Shown here piece by piece: positions 33,317 to 41,982 of a stretch of DNA of 43,863 bases; within the stretch, counting starts at the first letter, position 1; every line of letters starts with the position of its first letter. The translations under genes were made by a program, and so were the position numbers. The notes beneath the pieces were generated by a model. That model did not search any database, had not been told where the DNA came from, and saw nothing but the letters and a program-made list of their open reading frames with translations. The stretch spans positions 1 to 43,863 of the forward strand of contig JASLPY010000042.1 in assembly GCA_030744755.1 (NCBI GenBank). The letters are read 5' to 3'. This stretch comes from Kiritimatiellia bacterium (GTDB lineage Bacteria > Verrucomicrobiota > Kiritimatiellia > UBA8416 > JADHWI01).

Positions 33317-34102
33317 ATGAAGAAGCTGATTCTGTTCTTGGCACTCATCTCACTGGCGTTTGTAATGATACCGGCGACGGCGACATTCGCCCAGGAGCCC
33401 GCTGCTGACAGTGGTGCCGGTGGTCTTGTAGCCGCAGAAAGCGCCCAATCCGCACCCCCCGTGCAGTCAGGCAGCTTCTTTACAGTTGTTGCAAAATCAG
33501 GCGCTCTCGGAATCCTACTCTGGCTGTCGATCTTTGCAGCGGCAGGCTTTTCCGTATACTTTACCGTCGACTGCGCAATCACCGTCCGCGTCAAGAGAAT
33601 CATGCCCGAAGAACTTATCGAGAACGTTACAGCCTCCATGCAGGAAGGCGACGTTCTGAAAGCTCTTGAGAACTGCGAGAACGAGCCGGGACCGCTGGCC
33701 AACGTGCTCACAGCGGGCTTCAGCCACGTTGAAGAGGGCTATGACGTGATCCAGGAAGCCATTACGACAGCCGCCGATCTTGAGACCGAGCGCATCATGC
33801 AGAAACTCACATGGCTCTCCGTTGTGGGCAACATTGCTCCGATGCTTGGACTGCTTGGTACCGTACAAGGTATGATTCGCGCATTCGCAAACCTGGCAGG
33901 CGGCGCACCGGACATCGGCGCCCTCGCCTTGAATATTTCACAGGCCCTCTTCACAACGGCAGCCGGCCTCACAATCGCCGTACCCTGTGTGGCGGTGTAC
34001 TACACCTTCCGTAACAATGCCAACACTCTGATTCTGCGAATGGAAGCCATGACCCTCGAGTTGATCAAGGATCTCAGGAATGTCGAAGTAGTCGAGGAAT
34101 AG
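33317..34102 (+). CDS. exbB: ExbB/TolQ-type proton channel with cleavable-like N-terminus
   Basis: A 261-residue MotA/TolQ/ExbB protein. An extra N-terminal hydrophobic segment (LILFLALISLAFVMIPATATFA) looks like a signal peptide and is followed by an Ala/Pro-rich stretch. Three transmembrane segments follow: one near GILLWLSIFAAAGFSVYFT, one in NIAPMLGLLGTVQGMIRAF (the family's glycine-rich pore helix) and one in ALFTTAAGLTIAVPCVAVYYTF. ExbB pentamers conduct protons to energise TonB-like partners. GGGAG precedes the ATG. It is followed by two exbD genes in the same direction. Confidence 0.92.
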   Translation: MKKLILFLALISLAFVMIPATATFAQEPAADSGAGGLVAAESAQSAPPVQSGSFFTVVAKSGALGILLWLSIFAAAGFSVYFTVDCAITVRVKRIMPEELIENVTASMQEGDVLKALENCENEPGPLANVLTAGFSHVEEGYDVIQEAITTAADLETERIMQKLTWLSVVGNIAPMLGLLGTVQGMIRAFANLAGGAPDIGALALNISQALFTTAAGLTIAVPCVAVYYTFRNNANTLILRMEAMTLELIKDLRNVEVVEE

Positions 34103-34134
34103 GGAAACCTGGCGTACTTCAAAGGAGATCGGTG

Positions 34135-34563
34135 ATGATCAGATATAAAAAGAAGGTTAGCGAGTACAGTGCTGGATGCGAAATAGACATGACGCCTATG
34201 ATCGACGTCGTGTTTCAGCTCATCATCTTCTTTATCGTCACGATCAACATGGAGCAGAACTACAAGAAAGAGATTGTCCTTGAGGACGCCAAGAACGCTC
34301 CCGTAATCAAGAACCCGCATCCCATGACCCTTGTAATCGAGGTGGACAAGCGTGGCTGGATATCGCTGCACGGCGCACAGGTTACTACAACACAGCTTCG
34401 GGCATTGGTTCAGCGGAGATACAACTCAGTCGGTGAGTTCCCTGTCCTGATCCGAGGTGACAGGGACGCAAGGCACAAAGATATCCGCAAGGTAATGGAT
34501 ATCTGTTCGGGTGTGGGGTTGTGGAAAATCAACTTCGCGGCAGTAAAAGAGCGCAAAACGTAA
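34135..34563 (+). CDS. exbD: ExbD/TolR-type protein, first copy
   Basis: A 142-residue protein. The motif IDMTPMIDVVFQLIIFFIVT carries the conserved Asp of the ExbD transmembrane helix that takes part in proton flow. A periplasmic domain (VIEVDKRGWISLHGAQVTTTQLRAL ...) follows. AAAGGAGA at 34121-34128 fits ATG 34135 better than the GTG at 34132. It works with ExbB and the second ExbD. Confidence 0.92.
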   Translation: MIRYKKKVSEYSAGCEIDMTPMIDVVFQLIIFFIVTINMEQNYKKEIVLEDAKNAPVIKNPHPMTLVIEVDKRGWISLHGAQVTTTQLRALVQRRYNSVGEFPVLIRGDRDARHKDIRKVMDICSGVGLWKINFAAVKERKT

Positions 34564-34596
34564 CGGCCAGGATGCAGGTAGCAGCAGGATAGCTTT

Positions 34597-34998
34597 ATGA
34601 AGAAGAGCAAGTTGAGAAAGGGTGAAGCGGCAAAGCTGGAAATGACACCCATGATTGACGTGGTGTTCCAGTTGCTGATCTTCTTTATCGTCACTCTGAA
34701 ACAGGAAGATATCCTTTCCCACCTTGACGTATGGCGCCCTGCGCCTGATTCGCGTCCGCCCCCGGAGACGCCGGAAGATCTCCTGACGATCACCATCTAC
34801 AAAGACGGATACGTACTCAAGGGCCGCAGGGTGTCTTTGCAGGAACTCGACCGGCAGCTTACGCGCCTGGCGGGCTTCAGCAAGAGCATTTCAGTGATTA
34901 TAAAGTGCACCGCGGACTCCCCACACAAGCACCTCGTCAGGGTCCTGGACGTCTGCGCCAAGTGCGATCTCAGGAATCTTTCTGTGTTCAGCATGTAA
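34597..34998 (+). CDS. exbD: ExbD/TolR-type protein, second copy
   Basis: A 133-residue paralog of the first copy with EMTPMIDVVFQLLIFFIVTL, again with the conserved Asp, and a shorter periplasmic domain (ITIYKDGYVLKGRRVSLQELD). Two different ExbD proteins with one ExbB suggest a heteromeric stator. It ends 117 bases before the TonB-like toroid gene. Confidence 0.92.
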   Translation: MKKSKLRKGEAAKLEMTPMIDVVFQLLIFFIVTLKQEDILSHLDVWRPAPDSRPPPETPEDLLTITIYKDGYVLKGRRVSLQELDRQLTRLAGFSKSISVIIKCTADSPHKHLVRVLDVCAKCDLRNLSVFSM

Positions 34999-35115
34999 AA
35001 TGCCGGTAATTTGCGTTACGGCCTAATATACCATACTTATCGAACGTTTTAACTCTTGGACAGGATGATACTGCCCGAAACTGTATTGTAGATACGTACC
35101 GAAAGGAAATTCCGG

Positions 35116-36732
35116 ATGAACGAGGAATTCGAACACCTTGAAGAGCTTGAAGAGGTTCGCGAACTCAACCCCGAACACTCCCTGATGGACTTGTTCGAGA
35201 AGCTAACCTTCTTTGAACGAATCGACAAGATCAAGTTCGGACTGAAGCAGGACAAGGAAACGGGCGATTACAAATGGGCCAAGTTTGAGCTCAAAAGATT
35301 GATGTCTCCTGTTGCCGGCGTCGTTGCACCAATGATCATCCTGCTCCTCCTGGTCACCTTTGCGAAGTTCGGCGCAGGTACCGACAGGGAATACGAAGTG
35401 CAGATCGTTGACCCCGAGGAGACTCCGGATCTCGAGAAGATTGAAGAGATCATCGAAGAGCCGCCCGAGCCGCCTGAGCCCGTGGAGATGGATTTTACGC
35501 AGGAACCCGTGCTCACGGATACCCCCACCCCCACCCCGCCGACCGATTTCAGCCCTCAACCCGCTGAATTTGACTCTGTGGCCATAGTGAAGAGCCCGGT
35601 GATAATGAGAGGCATCTACGGCAGCCGGAGTCCGGGAAACCGCGGCAGTGCGCTTGCGCGTTTTGGAGGTATGGGTACCGAGGGTGCAGTTCTAAGGGCT
35701 TTGAGATGGCTGAAAACCGAGCAGGAGAGTGACGGTTCATGGCAGAAGAACAAGCCGGCCATGACAGCCCTTGCCATCCTGACCTACCTGGCTCACGGCG
35801 ACACGCCGGCTTCGGAGGAATTCGGGTACACTGTTGAGAAAGCTCTCAAGTTCCTTGTCGACAGCCAAAAAGGTAACGGACACTTCAACGGCGCGGACGG
35901 TCACGATTATACTCAGCCGATAGCAGCCTATGCGCTCGCCGAGGCTTACGGCCTAACACGGGTTCCACACCTGAAGTACGCCGCAGAAAAGGCTATAAAC
36001 CAAATCATAAAGGGACAGAACCCAAGTGGTGGCTTCAACTACAACCTCAAGCCAACCACCCGTGACGACACATCGTACATGGCCTGGTGTGTTCAGGCGC
36101 TAAAGGCCGCAAAGATGGCCCATCTCGACAACGAAGGGCTGGAAGCCTGCATGACCAGGGCCATCGCAGGATTCCAGAAGAACTACGGCGATGGAGGCGG
36201 GTACGGCGGTTTCGGATACACTGGTCCTGGCAGTGGCGGCAAAGGCCTGTCGGGTGCCGGCGTACTGTGTCTTCAGTTCCTCGGTGCTTCTAAATCAAGA
36301 GAGTGTATCGGTGGACTGGCAGGTCTGGAACAATCGAGATTCTCCTGGGCCAACATCGATGCCGGCTGGGCCAAGTCGCCCCTGTACTACTGGTATTACA
36401 CCACGCAGGCCAAGTTCCATCACGGTGGTGCAACCTGGAACAACTGGAACGCGCAGTTTTCGGGGACACTCGTAAAGGAACAGGATGTGATTTCGAAGGA
36501 ACAAAGCGGATACACCGACCATCTTGGCCAGGCGCACGCAATTGGCTACTGGGACTCCCCCGCCGCGGGCGAGCATACCGGCGGAAACGGTCGCGTGATG
36601 GACACCATGCTCTGTACCCTCATGCTGGAGGTCTACTACCGCTACCTGCCAACCTTCCAGACTCCAAAAGCAGAGGAACAGGCAGCTATCGAGGAAGATG
36701 ACGATAACGTAGATATCGATATTGATATCTGA
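35116..36732 (+). CDS. TonB-like anchored protein with squalene-cyclase-type alpha/alpha toroid
   Basis: A 538-residue fusion. Residues 1-63 are cytoplasmic, acidic then basic. Residues ~65-85 form one transmembrane helix (VAGVVAPMIILLLLVTFAKF). Residues ~95-160 are a Glu/Pro-rich linker (EEPPEPPEPVE, TPTPTPP) like that of TonB. Residues ~189-510 are a prenyltransferase/squalene-cyclase toroid with QW-like repeats: LRWLKTEQESDGSW, LKFLVDSQKGNGHF, INQIIKGQNPSGGF. The cyclase DxDD catalytic motif is not seen, so it is probably a binding or scaffold toroid. RDDTSYMAWCVQALKAAKM resembles segments of planctomycete toroid proteins. The tail is very acidic (EEDDDNVDIDIDI). AGGAAA precedes the ATG. 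It directly follows exbB-exbD-exbD, taking the place of TonB with a toroid for the usual C-terminal domain. Confidence 0.88.
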   Translation: MNEEFEHLEELEEVRELNPEHSLMDLFEKLTFFERIDKIKFGLKQDKETGDYKWAKFELKRLMSPVAGVVAPMIILLLLVTFAKFGAGTDREYEVQIVDPEETPDLEKIEEIIEEPPEPPEPVEMDFTQEPVLTDTPTPTPPTDFSPQPAEFDSVAIVKSPVIMRGIYGSRSPGNRGSALARFGGMGTEGAVLRALRWLKTEQESDGSWQKNKPAMTALAILTYLAHGDTPASEEFGYTVEKALKFLVDSQKGNGHFNGADGHDYTQPIAAYALAEAYGLTRVPHLKYAAEKAINQIIKGQNPSGGFNYNLKPTTRDDTSYMAWCVQALKAAKMAHLDNEGLEACMTRAIAGFQKNYGDGGGYGGFGYTGPGSGGKGLSGAGVLCLQFLGASKSRECIGGLAGLEQSRFSWANIDAGWAKSPLYYWYYTTQAKFHHGGATWNNWNAQFSGTLVKEQDVISKEQSGYTDHLGQAHAIGYWDSPAAGEHTGGNGRVMDTMLCTLMLEVYYRYLPTFQTPKAEEQAAIEEDDDNVDIDIDI

Positions 36733-36735
36733 GAG

Positions 36736-37054
36736 TCAACGCCCAACGTCGTGCGTGACGGGCGCGGCTATTGACGCGTACCGTCCACGCATCTTGTTGG
36801 CGACCCCGTCGGCTTCTTGGTTCCCGTCTGCGCTTCCCCACTCGTCAACCGTTCTCGTCGCCGTTCTCGTCAACCGACTCTACTTCTGTCCGGTCAACGA
36901 TAGCGGCGACGAGAACGGATCACGATTCCCTCCGGTCGTTCCATTCTCTCTCCTCGCGCCAACAACCAACGTCCAAGTGGGAATGTAAGAGCTTCCGCAC
37001 TCTCTTTCCTCCCAACTTGGACGTTGGTTGTTGGGCGTTGGACGTTGGGCGTTC
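36736..37054. repeat. Element A copy 2: word-armed inverted repeat with interrupted left arm
   Basis: The core at 36973-37020 (CCAAGTGGGAATGTAAGAGC to CTCCCAACTTGG) is followed directly by the right arm ACGTTGGTTGTTGGGCGTTG... (37021-37054). The left arm starts TCAACGCCCAACG (36736-36748), breaks off, and resumes at ~36958 with CCAACAACCAACGTCC. About 210 bases are inserted inside the arm. It fills most of the gap between the toroid gene and mutL. Confidence 0.8.
36849..36918. repeat. Element E: inverted repeat nested in element A copy 2
   Basis: CCGTTCTCGTCGCC (36849-36862) and GGCGACGAGAACGG (36905-36918) are perfect inverted repeats of 14 bases. GTTCTCGTC is also directly repeated at 36851 and 36863. 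It lies in the sequence that interrupts the left arm of element A. Confidence 0.75.
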
Positions 37055-37128
37055 AAAAGCCCCATATCGCCCTACATTCAGCACCATCTTTGTTCGACAT
37101 CCTAAACCTATCTCTCTATCCTGACCCC

Positions 37129-38955
37129 ATGGTCGAAGATACACATATACGCGTCCTTCCCACGCATGTAGCCAACAAGATTGCCGCGGGCGAAGTCGTC
37201 GACCGCCCCGCTTCCGTGGCCAAGGAACTTATCGAGAATTCCTTCGATGCTGAAGCAACCCAGGTAGACGTTGAAGTATCCGCAGGCGGAAGAAAACTTG
37301 TTACTGTGAGCGACAACGGTGTCGGCATGGGCCGCGATGATGCCCTGTTGTCGGTGGAACGCCAGGCAACCAGTAAGATTCGCGATGTTGACGACATTGA
37401 GCATATTGCAACACTGGGTTTCCGTGGAGAAGCCCTTGCTGCAATAGCCTCGGTGGCGCGCTTCAGGCTTGTTACCTGCCGCAGGGAAGACGATGCGGGT
37501 ACGGAGGTCACCATAACCGGGGGCAAGCTGCAGGATGTACGGGAAATAGGGGCACCGGCGGGGACCCGGATCGAAGTAAGGGACCTGTTCTTCAACGTGC
37601 CTGCCAGGCGCAAATTCTTGCGAACCTACCAGACCGAACTGGGCCATATCAGATCGGGCTTCATAACCCAGGCCCTGGCGCACCCCGGGGTGGGGATGTC
37701 GCTGAAGGTCGATGGGCGCGAAACCTACAGGCTTGCAGCCGGCTCTGACATATCCGACCGGGTTCGCGAGATCTTTGGACCGGATTATCACCGGGACCTG
37801 AGATCGCTCGAAGGAGCCGGCCCGGAGGTCACTGTGCGGGGGTTTGTCGGCCTCCCTACCGTTCACAGGGGAGACCGGGGCGAGCAGTACTGCTTTGTCA
37901 ACGGCCGGGCGGCAAGCGCACCCCTGTTGAACTATGCGATTCGGGAAGGATACCGCTCTCTCCTGCCTTCAGACAGGCACCCGTGCGTGTTTCTCTTCAT
38001 CACCCTTGACCCTGCAATGGTTGATGTCAACGTGCATCCCGCCAAAAAGGAAATACGTTTCCGCCGCCCGAGCGAGACGCGCGATGCCGTGATTGCGGCA
38101 ATCCGGAAAGCCCTGGCCCTGCCGCCCTGTAGCGACACAGCGCTCGATGACCAATCTTCCCCCATCCTTCCCGGTGATCCCGGAAGGCCGGTGGCGGAAA
38201 CACAGATGAAGATTGCCGACCTGATACAAACGCGTACATTCCGCTATCCGCGCATGGGACCAGGAATGTCTCCGGCTCCGGCTTCAGGATCGGACAAGGG
38301 ACAGGGCCGGGAGGCGGAGAGCACGGCGTCAGAACCCGGGCTGGGATCCAGCCGGACAGTACTTGAGACTGCCCCATGGTCCTGGTGCCGCGTGCTGGGC
38401 CAGGTAAAGGATTTTTACGTGGTGATGGAAACCGAAGATGGCCTTGTGCTCATGGACCCGAGGTCTTCACACGAGCGCGTACTGTTTGAACAGCTCATGG
38501 CCGAAGTGACTCAAGGCGACGTTGAGGTCCAGAATCTTCTGATACCGGAAACCGTGGAACTCAAACCAAGGGATGCCGACAGGCTGAGAAAGAATCTCGC
38601 GGTTCTCAAAACCATGGGGTTTGGCGTGTCGGAGTTCGGCGGCGACACTTTTGTCGTCGACGCATTGCCTGCCTGCGTGAAAGAAGCATCAGCAAAGGAG
38701 ATGCTCATAGGACTCCCTCAAACGCTCGAGGAAGCCGGTTCTCGAGGAGCGAAAGGACAATGGCGCGAGGAAGCCATTGCCCAGGCCGCCTGCCAGGAAG
38801 CCGTGCGAGCCCGTGACAAGCTGACTCTCGAAGAAATAGAGGAACTGATTGTCGCCCTCTCAAAGACAGAGATGCCCTACACCAGCCCAAAGGGCCGCCC
38901 AACGATAGTATTCACCTCCATGAACGAGCTTAACAGAAAGTTCGGAAGAGAATAG
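37129..38955 (+). CDS. mutL: DNA mismatch repair protein MutL
   Basis: A 608-residue MutL. The GHKL ATPase domain is complete: KIAAGEVVDRPASVAKELIENS, VSDNGVGM, TLGFRGEALAAIASV and the central DVNVHPAKKEIRF. After a linker (~residues 330-430) the C-terminal dimerisation domain follows. There the usual endonuclease motif DQHA-x2-E-x4-E reads DPRSSHERVLFE (from residue 443) and the CPHGRPT end motif reads TSPKGRPT (about residue 585). QHA and the Cys/His metal ligands are thus replaced, so nicking activity is doubtful. ATG 37129 begins the conserved N-terminus; it lacks a Shine-Dalgarno, but TATCCT lies six bases before it, so a leaderless start is possible. It follows the word-repeat region. 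Confidence 0.93.
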   Translation: MVEDTHIRVLPTHVANKIAAGEVVDRPASVAKELIENSFDAEATQVDVEVSAGGRKLVTVSDNGVGMGRDDALLSVERQATSKIRDVDDIEHIATLGFRGEALAAIASVARFRLVTCRREDDAGTEVTITGGKLQDVREIGAPAGTRIEVRDLFFNVPARRKFLRTYQTELGHIRSGFITQALAHPGVGMSLKVDGRETYRLAAGSDISDRVREIFGPDYHRDLRSLEGAGPEVTVRGFVGLPTVHRGDRGEQYCFVNGRAASAPLLNYAIREGYRSLLPSDRHPCVFLFITLDPAMVDVNVHPAKKEIRFRRPSETRDAVIAAIRKALALPPCSDTALDDQSSPILPGDPGRPVAETQMKIADLIQTRTFRYPRMGPGMSPAPASGSDKGQGREAESTASEPGLGSSRTVLETAPWSWCRVLGQVKDFYVVMETEDGLVLMDPRSSHERVLFEQLMAEVTQGDVEVQNLLIPETVELKPRDADRLRKNLAVLKTMGFGVSEFGGDTFVVDALPACVKEASAKEMLIGLPQTLEEAGSRGAKGQWREEAIAQAACQEAVRARDKLTLEEIEELIVALSKTEMPYTSPKGRPTIVFTSMNELNRKFGRE

Positions 38956-38959
38956 TGGG

Positions 38960-38980
38960 CCACCGCTCCGGGAGCGGTGG
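38960..38980 (+). terminator. Perfect hairpin after mutL
   Basis: CCACCGCTC-CGG-GAGCGGTGG is a nine-base perfect stem with a three-base loop, starting five bases after the mutL stop. No T-run follows, so it may be a transcript-end stabiliser and not a classical terminator. Confidence 0.5.
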
Positions 38981-38982
38981 GA

Positions 38983-39096
38983 ACGCCCAACGTTCAACGC
39001 CCAACAACCAACGCCCAAGTTGGGAGGAAAGAGAGTGCCAAAGCTCATACATTCCCACTTGGACGTTGGATGTTGAGCGGTGGGCGTTGGGCGTTG
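38983..39096. repeat. Element A copy 3 with inverted core, intact
   Basis: The left arm AACGCCCAACGTTCAACGCC... (38983-39014) is followed by the 48-base core at 39015-39062 in reverse orientation compared with copies 1 and 2 (starts CCAAGTTGGGAGG, ends CATTCCCACTTGG). The right arm (ACGTTGGATGTTGAGCGGTG..., 39063-39096) completes it. There is no insertion. It separates mutL from the convergent YdjY-like gene. Confidence 0.88.
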
Positions 39097-39112
39097 ACTC
39101 CCCTCCCCTACT

Positions 39113-40510
39113 CTACTCCTCGACATCTCCAGCATACACATGCACCGTGGGATGAGTATCCCGAACCGGCTGAATGAATGTCATTATCTGGCCGAGCGTA
39201 ATACCTTCTCCGGCGAAGACCAGTATCACCGGGATGCCTTTCCTTGTCGTCAGTTCCTTCTTGAGATCCCCAGATGTAGCCACGGGGATGGATTTGACGG
39301 AGAGATCGGGCGAGATTTTGTCATTGCTCCAGCTCTGAGTAATCTCCACCAGGTTTGCCACCGGGGTGCCTTTCTCATTCCTCTTCAAATGCAGTTCCCA
39401 GGGCTGGGCATAACGTTTCTTTCGCGACCGGAAATCTTCCCGGGGAAGAAACGCGCGGTAATAAAGTTGATCCTTCGGTGGCGCGTCAACACGGATTCCC
39501 GTTTCGGTTTCTATGGAAGCCAGGATCTTGCACAGATCGCCGGCATCCCTGGCCATGAGGTCGCCGTTCAGCGATACCGTCACAAAGGGATCGTGTTTGC
39601 CGGCAACGAGATCGGTGAACATTTCCAGGACTTCGTTCAGGGATGCAGCGTCTTTAACGAGGCCTTTGTCGCCCGTAACACCGAACACCAGGCCGGCAAG
39701 ACCTGCAACGGCCTCCTTCCCCCGTTCTACCGACAGCGCAATGTTCATTACCCTTGGCCCCGCATCTCCATCGCGAATCTCCGGGGACATGATGAGTCTA
39801 ATCGGACTGCCCGCTTCCAGCAGAAACTCCGAACCAAGCACCTGGTGGTCATATACTTCTCCCTGGACCGCCTGGCGCGGGACATCCAGAACGGAATCCG
39901 GCTCGTTGTAATTGGAGAGAATGGAATGTGGGCCCCTGTGATCAGCCGCATAAACGGATTCCCCGGACCCGGCCGTGTCTTGCATCATTGCAGAGCCCAC
40001 GAACACGAAGCCTGCCGCCCTCATTGATTTACCCGTACGCTTGTCCAGGACAAGGGTCTCAGCCGGGATGGTTCTCGTCTCTCCATTCTTCGCCACCTCG
40101 AGAAGAACGTTGACGCGTTCACCCTTGGGCCAGAAGCGAAGTGCAGCAAGGTCGACAGGCAATCCCGGCTTCATACCAAGGAACTCCAGGCCTTCATGGA
40201 TACTCAACGCGTCAGCATGGGAAAGGGCGATTGCCTCGTATCCATGATCGCTCTTCGGACCGACAAGAATGAACTCGGCAGTTTCCCCTGATTTAATGCC
40301 CGTTGCTTCAGCGTCAACAAACAGCTTTCCGGCTGCCCTGTCGGCTATCATACCCGGGCGAACCAGAACATCGGTTCTGTTCTTGAACTTCTTAACGTTA
40401 AGTTCGTAAGTAGCACGGACTTTTTGCGCTTGCTCAGCTTTCTGCGCTGCTAAGGCACCGGTGCACAGGCCCATAATCAAGAGAATCGAAGTCCCAGAAT
40501 TCCATCTCAT
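39113..40510 (-). CDS. Secreted protein with YdjY-like N-terminal domain
   Basis: A 465-residue protein. A signal peptide (SILLIMGLCTGALA) is followed by a region resembling the YdjY domain: GKLFVDAEATGIKSGETAEF, HADALSIHEGLEFLGMKPGLPVDL. A second half of unclear fold follows. The C-terminus (VILVFAGEGITLGQIMTFIQPV ... THPTVHVYAG) resembles the small periplasmic fold of ExbD/TolR. The ATG at 40510 has AAGGGAG about ten bases upstream on its strand. Its function is unknown. It is divergent from serS and convergent with mutL, and unlike both it is an envelope protein. Confidence 0.7.
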   Translation of the reverse strand: MRWNSGTSILLIMGLCTGALAAQKAEQAQKVRATYELNVKKFKNRTDVLVRPGMIADRAAGKLFVDAEATGIKSGETAEFILVGPKSDHGYEAIALSHADALSIHEGLEFLGMKPGLPVDLAALRFWPKGERVNVLLEVAKNGETRTIPAETLVLDKRTGKSMRAAGFVFVGSAMMQDTAGSGESVYAADHRGPHSILSNYNEPDSVLDVPRQAVQGEVYDHQVLGSEFLLEAGSPIRLIMSPEIRDGDAGPRVMNIALSVERGKEAVAGLAGLVFGVTGDKGLVKDAASLNEVLEMFTDLVAGKHDPFVTVSLNGDLMARDAGDLCKILASIETETGIRVDAPPKDQLYYRAFLPREDFRSRKKRYAQPWELHLKRNEKGTPVANLVEITQSWSNDKISPDLSVKSIPVATSGDLKKELTTRKGIPVILVFAGEGITLGQIMTFIQPVRDTHPTVHVYAGDVEE

Positions 40511-40695
40511 CCAAATAGTCTCCCTTCATTGGTAAAGGACGCTACTCTACCCCTTCCAACGTGCTGCGTATAGAATCTATTAGCCATTCCCGGGTGATTT
40601 CGGCAACAGGACATCACCCTTTCTGCCCCGTTTTCGCTTTTTTCTGGGGATTTCATGCATTACGATGCCCCGGAACTGTATGACGGAGATTACAA

Positions 40696-41982
40696 ATGCT
40701 TGATATCAAGCGGATTCGCGAGAACGCCGGAGAAATCCGGGATGGTGTTATAAACAAGGGAACAGATCCCTCGGCGGTGGAAGAAGTCTTGCGGCTGGAT
40801 AGGGACCGCAGGACCCATCTCACCGAAGTGGAAGCCCTTAAGAGTCACCGCAATAAGACGTCCAAGGAAATCGGGCTTCTCAAAAAAGACGGGAAAGACA
40901 CCTCGGTTATTGAGGCAACCATGCGGGAAGTCGGAGAGAAGATCGGCAAGCTCGACCAGGAAGTGCGCAACATCAACGAGAAGCTTGGAGAACTCCTGCT
41001 TTCCATCCCCAACGTCCCTCACTCAAGCGTTCCGGTCGGAAGTGACGAATCGGACAACAAGGTTGTAAGAACCTGGGGCGAGGCGGCGAAGTTCGACTTT
41101 CAGCCCAAAGACCACATCACGCTGGGCGAGCAACTTGGAATTATCGACATGGCCCGGGCCACGCGCCTGAGTGCTCCGGGTTTCCCGCTACTCCTGGGTA
41201 ATGGCTCAAGACTGCAGCGCGCCCTCATTCAGTTCATGCTGGATGTTCACGTTGAAGAGCACGGTTACAAGGAAGTCTGGCCACCGGTTCTCTGCAACCG
41301 GGGCGCCATGACGGGAACAGGCCAGCTGCCCAAGATGGCCGAAGACATGTATTACGCTCCTGCCGACGACTTGTACCTTGCTCCCACGGCCGAAGTGCCG
41401 GTCACGAACATCTACCGTGAGGAGATAATCGAGCAACCGCTACCCATATACCTCACGGCATACAGCGCCTGTTTTCGCAGGGAAGCCGGTGCGGCGGGCA
41501 AGGAGACAAGAGGGCTGATCAGGGTTCACCAGTTCGACAAGGTCGAAATGGTCAAATTCGTGGACCCCGACACGTCCTACGATGAACTGGAATCGCTCCT
41601 GGCCAATGCCGAGGACATACTGCAGCGCCTGGGACTCCATTACAGGGTACTCGAACTGTGTACCGGCGACATAAGCTTTGCGGCCGCAAAATGCTATGAT
41701 CTCGAACTGTGGGCTCCGGGTCAGAATACCTGGCTCGAAGTATCTTCCTGCAGCAACTTCGAAGACTTCCAGGCCCGCAGAGCCGCAATTCGCTACCGCA
41801 CGAACGACAACAAGGTTAGCTTTCTCCACACGCTGAACGGCTCAGGCGTGGCCCTCCCCCGGCTGATGGTAGCAATACTGGAGAACGGCCAGCAGCAAGA
41901 CGGGTCGATTGTTCTTCCCGATGCGATTGTACCGTACATGCGCGGAATCAGCCGCATAGAACCCGCGGCTGAGACCGGCTAG
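40696..41982 (+). CDS. serS: Seryl-tRNA synthetase
   Basis: A 428-residue class II synthetase. The N-terminal antiparallel coiled coil (about residues 25-100) grips the tRNA-Ser long arm. Class II motifs are complete: TAEVPVTNIY, CFRREAGAAGKETRGLIRVHQF (motif 2) and GSGVALPRLMVAILENGQ (motif 3). Its length is normal for the family. CGGAG before ATG 40696 is the ribosome site. It charges tRNA-Ser with serine and, where selC is present, tRNA-Sec. Confidence 0.97.
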   Translation: MLDIKRIRENAGEIRDGVINKGTDPSAVEEVLRLDRDRRTHLTEVEALKSHRNKTSKEIGLLKKDGKDTSVIEATMREVGEKIGKLDQEVRNINEKLGELLLSIPNVPHSSVPVGSDESDNKVVRTWGEAAKFDFQPKDHITLGEQLGIIDMARATRLSAPGFPLLLGNGSRLQRALIQFMLDVHVEEHGYKEVWPPVLCNRGAMTGTGQLPKMAEDMYYAPADDLYLAPTAEVPVTNIYREEIIEQPLPIYLTAYSACFRREAGAAGKETRGLIRVHQFDKVEMVKFVDPDTSYDELESLLANAEDILQRLGLHYRVLELCTGDISFAAAKCYDLELWAPGQNTWLEVSSCSNFEDFQARRAAIRYRTNDNKVSFLHTLNGSGVALPRLMVAILENGQQQDGSIVLPDAIVPYMRGISRIEPAAETG

